From Lolium rigidum (Eukaryota > Streptophyta > Magnoliopsida > Poales > Poaceae): DNA of 64,000 nucleotides. Shown here in pieces: positions 56,267 through 64,000 of this stretch. The notes beneath the pieces were generated by a model. That model did not search any database, had not been told where the DNA came from, and saw only the letters and a list, made by a program, of their open reading frames with translations. Position 1 is the first letter of the stretch, and each line of letters starts with the position of its first letter. The stretch lies in contig NC_061513.1 of the NCBI RefSeq assembly GCF_022539505.1, forward strand, positions 183,178,017 through 183,242,016, written 5' to 3'. The translations under genes and the position numbers were made by a program.

Positions 56267-56861
56267 TAACAAGAAACATGACAAGTAACCCACTATATAC
56301 ACAAGGCTTGAGAACTTAAATTACCTGAATAAAGCATAAAACAATATCATCTAGCAAAACAGCATCATAATTACCAACAGATTGTAAAACCATGATGATA
56401 AGTATATAATTATACAAAACAGAAGCACACATGAATGATGGAAAATAACAACAGATACAATTAAAAAATTAAAACTGGATCAGGTACCTGCCACATGTTA
56501 GATCGTATGATAATTAAAACATAAACAAATATTGAAATATCGTAGCCATATAAATGTACAAACCAGACCACATTTCCAGTTACCACATGGCTGTAATATC
56601 ATGAATCAGCCAGAGTATTCAGCAGTTCTGTATTGTGCGAACAAACAACCAAAATATTATGTACTTTGATGCCACCCTACTTCTACTTTACATCCTCCTA
56701 CATGTGCTTTACTTCTAGAATACTCATCCTGGTCAACAAATCAAGACAGCTTGCCCTCATTTACAAAAAGTTCTATTTGCAATTTCTGGTGCAGATTGCA
56801 AAGATTATGTTGCCTAACAAGAAACACAAGTAACCCAATATATACACAAGGCTTGAGAACT
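56267..56861 (+). repeat. Local duplication flanking the MITE
   Basis: TAACAAGAAACATGACAAGT and the following AACCCACTATATACAC (56267-56305) recur as TAACAAGAAACACAAGTAAC and CCAATATATACAC (56815-56847), both followed by AAGGCTTGAGAACT. The sequence between is AT-rich and non-coding. Confidence 0.7.
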
Positions 56862-56875
56862 CCCCCCCCCCCCCC
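56862..56875 (+). repeat. Poly-C run
   Basis: Fourteen consecutive C, an unusual homopolymer in AT-rich sequence. Its length may be unreliable. Confidence 0.8.
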
Positions 56876-57104
56876 GTGTCCTCCATCCAGACAGAACTCC
56901 TTTCTATATAAACTTGAGATAGATATAGGTCACATTGAATTGTTTAGTTTTGCCCAGCTCCCTAAAATGTGCCCCACCATTGCTGTGCCATCCCTCACAA
57001 GAGTGGAACAACTCATGGAAAAACCATTCAGGATGATATTAAATCAACAAACACTTTCACCACAATAAAACCATATGTAGAACGTATCTCCTGTCTTGCT
57101 TGCT

Positions 57105-60100
57105 CTAGAGCAGATTTACTGCAGCAAAATCATTCTTTAACTGTACAAGCTTCACAGATCCATCACCACCACACGAAACAAAGCCATTACGTAAGACTTG
57201 AATATCTGTTACACCAGCCTGCAATCAGCGTTAGATGTATTAATGAAAGAAAAAATATGGCATAACACAATCAAAAGTCAACGGCAAGGTTGTCAAAGAT
57301 TATCTACAATTTATTCAAATTTGCATACCCTAACAACACCACCAAAGCCCCTGGAGGTTGGTTGAAAAAATGTGTGCCGCTCATGCAACTTTTGCCAGTG
57401 AAAGACCAGCTGGGAATTGTTTGCATCCCAAAGCTTCACATCCCCATCTTTGCTCCCAGTCAAGAACAGGGTTGTATTTGGAATGGTTGATAAACTGGTG
57501 ACACTTCCTGCAGATGGAAGACAAGCGGTCAAACAGAAAGCCAACTTTAGAACTGACGAGTGACATAGCAATATGAGAACTTACCTAAATGAGCCTTTGG
57601 TATATGCCAAATCATCCCAATAGAACTACCACCAGCGGTAGTTTTGTGATGCTTACTCTTTCCGGTAGAAATGAACCGGAGATCATGCAATGCCACACCT
57701 CCACTTTTCCCACCAGTTACAATCAGCGGTGAGATGGTTCCAGAGCCTATATCATTATCAAACACAGAAAGAGAACGTGCTCCTCCTACAAGATGAAGTG
57801 TGTTAGCCATACTGTACATACTATATCCAATACAAAAGTCCTATCAGAAGAATGTTAGCAATTAGCAGTGAACCTCTGTGTTGCTATGATTATGCGAAAA
57901 GACATGCAATCCCACACATACATGCCTTATCAACTATAAACTTATAGATCAACATATTTAGCTTTCTTATTCTTTAGATGTAATCTGGAACATGAACCAC
58001 ACTGTCATCTTGATTAGGTGGTGCAGAAGATATTGTTTGTTTTAATAGACTACCAAACTAAATTTTTAATATGCTGGCTTTGATCTGCACTGCTGCCATG
58101 GTCCCATGCTGCAACAACTGTTCAGACTGCGTCACTGTTTGGTCAAAAATCTGTGGAACAGCACCTTGGGTTCAACTGTTGAAGAGCAGGGCAAGAAAAT
58201 GCTCATAGGTTGCTAATAATTTATCATGTTCCATCATAATCTGGGTGGTCTGTTCAAACTGCAGGTGTGCCAACATGGTGCTCGTAACGTCTTCACTATG
58301 CAAATTCTCTTCAACATTAGCAAACCACCAACCCCTCGCTGCCGCTCAGCAGAACTCTCCTGTTGAGCTTGCGACACTCTCATCACCTCCCCACACTGGT
58401 CGTACCCCTTTGTTGTGCTCCACATCCAAGAGTGCAGACCAAGCTCCGATTAACCTCCGGCCGGTATTGACTCTGAATACATGGAGAGCCAGCTCTCTTC
58501 AGAGTCAAGCTTGTGGGCTTGGCTCTTCATGGATCCCATCAGATCGTCTTGGAGCAAAGGTAAGGAGGTCCAGCTTTGTCTCCTCCAGGGGCTGCACGCA
58601 CGGCTCCTTGCCCTGCCCCCGCGCCAGCTCGTGGTGGATTCATAGCAGACAAGTGCCGCCTCTCAGACTTCACACCATCCTGTCTCCTGTGTGCACCCAG
58701 CGGTCGCACACACCCAGAGGATGACAAAACCATCTCCCAGTTGTTCATAAGATGTGCTTTTTCCAGCTTAGTTTGGTCAAGAGTGCTCAAGGAGTATGGA
58801 TTGCAGGGCTGCAGGCTAACATCCCCGTGGCAGACAATGAGCTCAATGCTTAGCTTGTGCATGCCACATAGTATACAGGAAACAAAAGCAAAGGGGTATA
58901 GTTGCTGCTCATACAGAGGGCCCTTTTGTTTGGGCTTTTCCTGGCTTTCCACTAGAATAAGCCACCCAAATGAAACAAAGAGTATGGCTTAACTGGGGGT
59001 TTTTCCAAAGCACCCCACCGAAATACACAGGCCAGGAAAAGCACCTTCGGAGGTGCTTCCCGCAGCTTCGTGACTTGATAACGAACCGGTATATTCATTT
59101 GCCATTGCCGTTGGTCGTATTTACGGGAATCTGCCACTGCATGCAATAACTCTTCAATGGCTGATACTCTAGTGCCGGCCCAGTCTCATGCCCAGCGCCC
59201 GCCCGCTCCAGGCAAAATGTTGTCGCCGACTAGTACTAGTACTAGCACTAGTATTTGGTACGCCTGCCCACAAGTACTAGTACGTTATTGCAAATGGCTC
59301 TTGTAGCAGTTATATTTAGTGTATTCACGTGATTATAAATCAATTCTTTATCAAAAAAGATTAGAAATCAATTGCTCTCGTGTAATTTTGTACAAAGTAT
59401 ATTTGATAAATATTTAGTATGTGTGTTCATGTGTATTTGTCGTATTATATAGTGATCTAAATTTTATTTACACAAATCGAGGGTATTTTAGACAATTCGT
59501 CAATTTGCAGCCAGACAGCCAGCTAATTTGCCAAAGAGTAAAACTCAGAACATCAGCTTTCTCTGCACAGCAGCTTTTTCTGCACAGCCACACAGCCAGC
59601 CGCAGCCAGCCACAACCAGCCCAAACAAAAAGGCCGGCAAATCTGGCTTCTGCACAAACTGCGTCTTTTGAAGGTGCGGGATGAGACTACCAATTACTGG
59701 TCAACAAGATTCTAAGTGAGGCTGATCTCTGGAAGCTGACTGAAGCAATGGACCTCCTCAAATCCTATCTCCACACTCTTTGGCTTAGAAAAGCCGTGTT
59801 GTTTTGTCTTGTCCTTTTCTCTTTTGTTGGTGCTTTGTTTGTTGTCACCCTTGGTACCTTTGTACAATTTTATGCCTTCTCAGCGTCTTTTTCTAATACA
59901 AAATGGCATGGGTTTGGGTGTGTTCAAAATAAAATGTTATCACTACCCAATTCAGCAGTCCACTATTTTGTCATTGGACATTTCTTAGTATTTGTTACAT
60001 CTCTGCTTTCTGCACTAGACTATTAGCATTTCCAACTGCAACACTTTGGACTGTTATATACTACCTCCATCCCAAAGCTTAAGGCTTATATTATTTTTAG

Positions 60101-63100
60101 AACGTCAAATTATGTCAAGTTTGACTAAGTTTTTTACCAAAAATCATTAACATGCAAAATATAAAATCAATATCATTAGATAGATAATGAAATATATTTT
60201 CGTGTGGTATCTATAAAATATTATATTTGTTGATATATTCTTCTAAATGTTTGGTCAAACTTTATTTGGTTTGACTTTTCAAAAAAAAAACCTTACGCTT
60301 TGGGATGGAGGTAGTATATAGGTATTTCAAGTTCAAAGCCAGAATAGATTGCTCAGTTAAATACCTTCATGACACACGATAGAATTTTGACATGTGGCTG
60401 GTGGAGCTAGCATGTCACAGACAACAACATTTGCAGCATTTGAATTGCATCCAGCTGCAGCAAGAATAGATCCACTTGCATCCACATAAGCAACATCCCT
60501 GTGATCAATAAAGAAACCATAAGACAAAGCACAACCGTATCAAGCAGTAGTAATGATTACATTAAAAGTTCAGTCAACATACGAGGCATGGCCGTTAAAG
60601 CACAGAGATGACTCTGTGGGATGTACATTGCTTCTTCCACCCACCTCAACTTGCCACGTACAAATTGTACCATCTAATGCAGCAGTGGCGAACCGCTGCC
60701 CATAATAATCAAATTGAACAGCTGATATGGAAGCAAGTGCATAAGGTGGTGGAACACTAGTAGCAGGGAGAACACCATAAGTAGCTGTTGCACTATCTTT
60801 ACCAAACTGTAAAAAAGAAAATACAAAAGTTATCAGTGGATAATTAAACACACGAGCATATCTAGTTCAAACCTTGCAGGTAGTGACATGATAAACCTTT
60901 CCACTGGCCTAACAAATAGTGAAACATCTAGCTATTCAGCAAACTCTACTGTTTTATTTCTTGTAAACTGATAGAGTTTGGGCTCACAATTTGGTAGGAT
61001 GGTAGATAATATGCTTGGAAATCCCCGTCAAGTGCTCTCATGATATCATAATTTTGTTAGATGTTATGGTCGGGCTCCAGTATACACGGAAGAGACCCAT
61101 TAGTGGACCGAATTAAGGGCTTAGCCCAAGTTATGTAGGGTTTCGAGTAGCTAGTCTATTATATAAACACATGTACCCCTTCGTTTTATGATAAGCACAA
61201 TAAACATATTTATTGTCGTCTCCCTCATGAGACGGGATTCCTAAACCCTAGCCGCCGCCTCCAGCGCTCCGCCGCCTTCCTCCTCACGCGCGGCCACGGC
61301 ACCAAGTCGCCGACGTTCGCGCCTCCAGCCTCGCCACCCTCCCTTCCACCCATACAACCTCCGCCCTAGACCTGGTAGAACCCTAGCCTGTACCATTAGA
61401 TCTTTTAGATGTATTGCTAATACAAAGTAGTCGTCACAGTTACATTTTGAAGACATTTAATATCCATGTGACGAGTTCCGTGAACTAGTGGGAGCACAGT
61501 GCAAGGCTTAAAATGAACCTGACATCAAGTTTTTTTTTTCCGAGAAAATGCAAAGGACCTTGGCGTTTCATTTCATTGAAAAGACAGAGTTTGGTTTACA
61601 TCCTCCTAGGAGGCAGATAACATATTTTTAATCCGTACATCAGTGCACATCGTAGCCCTTGGGCTCCGGCTCGTGCCCATGAGTTGACCTCCTCTTTGAT
61701 TTTTGACAGCAGGAATGGGATTGGTGGCTGGGCGCCCTCAAAGATGCAAGAGCCCTCCTGTGGTCATCCAAGGGGTTAGCAAGGTGGCTGAGGCAAGGCC
61801 TTGGTGAATCGGCGTGGTCGTGTCCTGCTTCGCCCAACGCCACCAGTCCATGATGGAAGGCTCATGGTCCGGTGCCCTTGCAGTCATTCTTAAATCTTAG
61901 CCAAGCAAGAACCTCGTGCCAAACTTGCCAGGCAAATGGGCACTCCAACATCAAGTTCAAGGGGCCAACATTCACTACCATATAGGAAGTGTATGTCGCA
62001 TGCACACTAACCGAAATACATAATTTTGTAGAAGGTATGGACTAAAATATCATAAATGAGTTGACAAACAAAAGAAAGATAGGAAAGCTTTTTCCTCAAA
62101 TGACTTGTCTTTATTTCCAGTATAATAAAAGCAGGTGTAGATTTGAAAAACTTAAATTTGTATAGAGCGAAATAGCAGAAAAGTTGTGCAGTGGGCACAT
62201 ATCCAAAGGTAGGATATTTACAGTGTACTAAATATATGTTTTACATTCTACAGAGCATACATAGAAAATTCTCCACATTGAAACTCCAATTATATCTTAC
62301 AAAATAATTTTATCTTTCATTTGACAAATAAATGATTTCCTCTAATCAATGACATGGGACATTATCATTCCTAGCCTCGAACTACAGAAAAAAAAAGTTA
62401 CTCATAAATTGGAAGTTATTTCTCACATTATATTAATCTTCATGTTAATTCATTTCCAGGTTCTCGCAATTTTTTTATTTCCAAGCATATAAATTCATTG
62501 ATTTGTGAATACAAACAACATATCCAGTAATAATATCAAAAGCCAATCAGTCTCTACAAAACCCTTATCATGCCATCAGTTACATGTTGTGTCTCCAAGA
62601 TAATATGGGTTCAAGACATTTGAATGGCCGTTTTGAGTTTTGTCTGCTGTTTACTCTCATGATCCTTATCACATGACATTTAAGTTATATAAATAAAAAA
62701 GGATGTCCTGACAAGAAAAAAAACAATAAAATATGATGTAATTGACAATTCCACATAATATTCTGTTACAGAATATTTACCTCCCATAAGTACACATGTG
62801 TATTGCTTGACCCAACTAGCAAAAATGGCAGAGAAGGATGCCGTGATAGTGCTCTTGAATGAATGTTCTCAAGTGTTGCTGGAGGATCAACAAAATCCTC
62901 AAATTCGTCGGGTTCACCCCACCCAAACCCAGAGGCCCCAATACCAGCATAACCAGGAATTCCAAATGCTCCACCACCAGTTAAGTCTCGTCCAGGTTTT
63001 GCCAAAGAACCTACACCTATAGTCACTCCATCTGAACCAAGATGCTGTCCTCTTCTCCCAAGACCAACACTAGGTGAAATAGGAGTTGCAGCAGGTGTAG

Positions 63101-63218
63101 GTGTACGTGTGGATTCAGAACAAGCCCAGCCATCTGATGGCCAATCAGAACCTGACCAAATATACTCCGCTGGTTTTTTGTCATGTTGCTTGTCGTACCA
63201 GTTGAAAAATACAAGACC
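57105..63218 (-). CDS. Rav1/DmX-like (rabconnectin-3-like) WD40 protein, C-terminal six exons
   Basis: Minus-strand exons, 5' to 3': 63218-62781, 60806-60583, 60498-60365, 57785-57585, 57507-57329, 57218-57105. All junctions are GT-AG and phases fit. Translation runs from GLVFFNWYDKQHDKKPAEYI, through VGSSNTHVYLWE-FGKDSATATYGVL, AALDGTICTWQVEVGGRSNV, GGARSLSVFDNDIGSGTISP, LFLTGSKDGDVKLWDANNSQ and RGFGGVVRAGVTDIQV, to VKLVQLKNDFAAVNLL-stop (TAG 57105-57107). These are WD40 repeats with HVYLWE, ICTWQ and VKLWD ends. This C-terminus is characteristic of plant DmX-like proteins, homologues of yeast Rav1, which helps assemble the V-ATPase. The rest of this very large protein lies right of the window. 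Introns of 2.6 and 2.0 kb hold transposons. It converges on the ABIL gene. Confidence 0.88.
58240..58995 (+). other. Foreign, ORF-containing sequence in the large Rav1-like intron
   Basis: Overlapping plus-strand frames exist. One (about 58630-58850) reads DKCRLSDFTPSCLLCAPS, DDKTISQLFIRCAFSSLVW and SRVLKEYGLQG, resembling the zinc-binding C-terminus of L1-type LINE ORF2 (C-x2-C, then H/C, then F-S-x-x-V-W). The flanks are not typed. Probably an inserted LINE or transposon remnant, not part of the host gene. Confidence 0.4.
59200..59300 (+). repeat. ACTAGT microsatellite-like repeat
   Basis: Repeated ACTAGT and CTAGTA units around 59229-59255 and again at about 59275. Intronic. Confidence 0.6.
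60061..60314 (+). mobile_element. Stowaway (Tc1/Mariner) MITE
   Basis: Ends CTACCTCCATCCCAAAGC, with the same sequence as the reverse complement at the right end. TA duplicated on both sides (60059-60060, 60315-60316). 254 bases, AT-rich, in the intron between the third and fourth visible Rav1-like exons. Confidence 0.93.
61062..61395 (+). repeat. Solo LTR in Rav1-like intron
   Basis: 334 bases from TGTTATGGTCGGG to CCTGTACCA, flanked by the 5-bp duplication TTAGA (61057-61061, 61396-61400). It has TATATAAACAC at about 61160 as a promoter and ATGATAAGCACAATAAAC nearby. No internal region is present, so it is a solo LTR from recombination. Family not assigned; strand follows the TATA orientation. 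Confidence 0.75.
61530..61990 (-). pseudogene. 5'-truncated LINE 3' end
   Basis: Begins on the plus strand with a T run (61530-61539), the poly(A) tail of a minus-strand insertion. Then comes the usual grass LINE tail (minus strand CATTTTCTCGG next to the tail, TTCAATGAAATGAAACGCC before it). Further in, LMLECPFAWQVWHEVLAWLR and WWRWAKQDTTTPIHQGLASA are the end of L1-type ORF2. Lies in the Rav1-like intron. Confidence 0.75.
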
Positions 63219-64000
63219 CTAAAAATTGGATGACCTTAGTTAGTAAAAAAAACATGATGCTATGGCGCAACTACACATGACTTAAGTAGACAAACAGCCC
63301 ACATACAACAGTACAACAATAATGTCAAACATCTTGGGACCAGTTAAGACACTTGCAGCACAGTTCTTAAAATGAGTTTGAAGATGTACATTTCATGCAA
63401 CAAAGTTGTATATGTGAGAAAACACAATCTACATTTCATTCAACTTATGTACAGAGTTCCTCATTTCAGGAATTAAGTATGCTACCTTGATAATCTAGTA
63501 TCCAATTCAAAATTCCTAGTCATAACTCCATAAGAGCTATTTTTTTCTGGCCAGCCAAACCATTATTCTGTGTCCAATGTTTTTGAAAACAGGAATTTCA
63601 TATTAATGCTAGCAAACCATTTTGTTCAATATAAAACATAGGTCCCTCAAAATATAATGTAACCAAATTTGGATCTTCCAGCTGGATTCTATTAAAAAAA
63701 TAGTGAACTTGGCAAACTTAAAATAAATAAGAAAAATGATACAACCGCAATAGTATCTGATAACAATACATCGTATGGAGAGCCACATAAGGTTAGTAAT
63801 CATAGCGTCATGAGTCATGACTAAGAAATGATAAATAAGTTGCGGAGGTCATCATAATTTGAAAAAGAGAGGTTGTAAAGGGTAATTAGTATTGTGTTCT
63901 TAAGAGATTAAATGTCTAATCAGAACACAATTTCATATACCGAGCTTAATTTGTGGGCCGTTAGATTAAATTGGATTGCTAAGATGAATTGTTTCAAACT
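63219..64000 (-). other. Intron of the Rav1-like gene to the window edge
   Basis: AT-rich, no exon recognised on the minus strand and no typed repeat. The acceptor of the first visible exon is the CTAAAAATT (plus strand) at 63219-63227. Confidence 0.6.

Noticed and set aside
55733..56319. ORFs on both strands in the MITE
   Set aside because: They lie wholly inside a GC-rich non-autonomous MITE with clear ends and target duplication.
59748..60026. 92-codon hydrophobic ORF (MDLLKSYLHTLWLRKAVLFC)
   Set aside because: Within an intron of the Rav1-like gene, on the other strand, no recognised family. Hydrophobicity fits T-rich composition.
61522..61957. ACATCAAGTT at both 61522 and 61948 as the target duplication of the LINE 3' fragment
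   Set aside because: LINE-like coding similarity (GPLNLMLECPFAWQVW) seems to continue beyond 61948, so the right copy may be part of the LINE itself.
1..64000. CRISPR arrays, bacterial-type operons, tRNA or rRNA genes, viral insertions
   Set aside because: No regular spaced repeats, Shine-Dalgarno-led gene clusters, tRNA cloverleaf boxes or viral genes were seen. tRNA similarity is confined to 18-19 base primer sites of retrotransposons.

Overview
The window is nuclear DNA of a grass, most likely a Pooideae species related to wheat, barley, oat or ryegrass. The evidence is the set of transposon families: Sabrina-like, Athila-type, Tat/Retand and Angela-type LTR elements, L1-type LINEs with an RNase H domain, PIF/Harbinger and Stowaway MITEs, and a Helitron. 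Family names rest on recognition of sequence patterns, because no search could be run. The genes are intron-containing and spliced by GT-AG rules. No bacterial, viral, tRNA, rRNA or CRISPR features were seen.

Bases 1 to about 51,500 are almost entirely nested transposable elements. Bases 1-2361 are a truncated piece of a Tat-lineage Gypsy element. Bases 2362-9874 are a minus-strand Athila-type element (A) with one LTR. It sits in a second minus-strand Athila-type element (B, 9875-20446). B is also split by a complete Sabrina-like element (11081-17798, target duplication ATGAT). B abuts a Copia LTR fragment (20447-21657), which abuts an old LINE.

That LINE (21658 to about 44725) has been opened at least three times. 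A long-TIR DNA element lies at 23037-23611. A complete 13.4-kb Tat element lies at 23675-37050 (duplication GTATG). A 6.6-kb Helitron lies at 37873-44518. The Helitron carries the start of a Helitron helicase gene and exons of an EXECUTER-type chloroplast gene. Its removal restores the LINE reading frame exactly. A PIF/Harbinger element with a captured ORF (44729-46501) and a younger LINE (46521-51488, 18-bp duplication) follow.

The Tat element has gag-pol on the minus strand and, in its 3' part, an oppositely oriented gene with its own TATA box and several introns. A second partial copy at 1-2361 keeps the same TATA box and splice sites. This nested antisense gene is the most system-like feature in the window.

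From about 51,500 to 64,000 is a small gene island with two convergent genes. An ABI-1-like (ABIL) subunit of the SCAR/WAVE complex is complete on the plus strand (53434-55321, nine exons, 326 residues). The 3' six exons of a Rav1/DmX-like (rabconnectin-3-like) WD40 protein lie on the minus strand (57105-63218), and its 5' end is beyond the window. MITEs, a solo LTR and LINE remnants fill the introns and the spacer.
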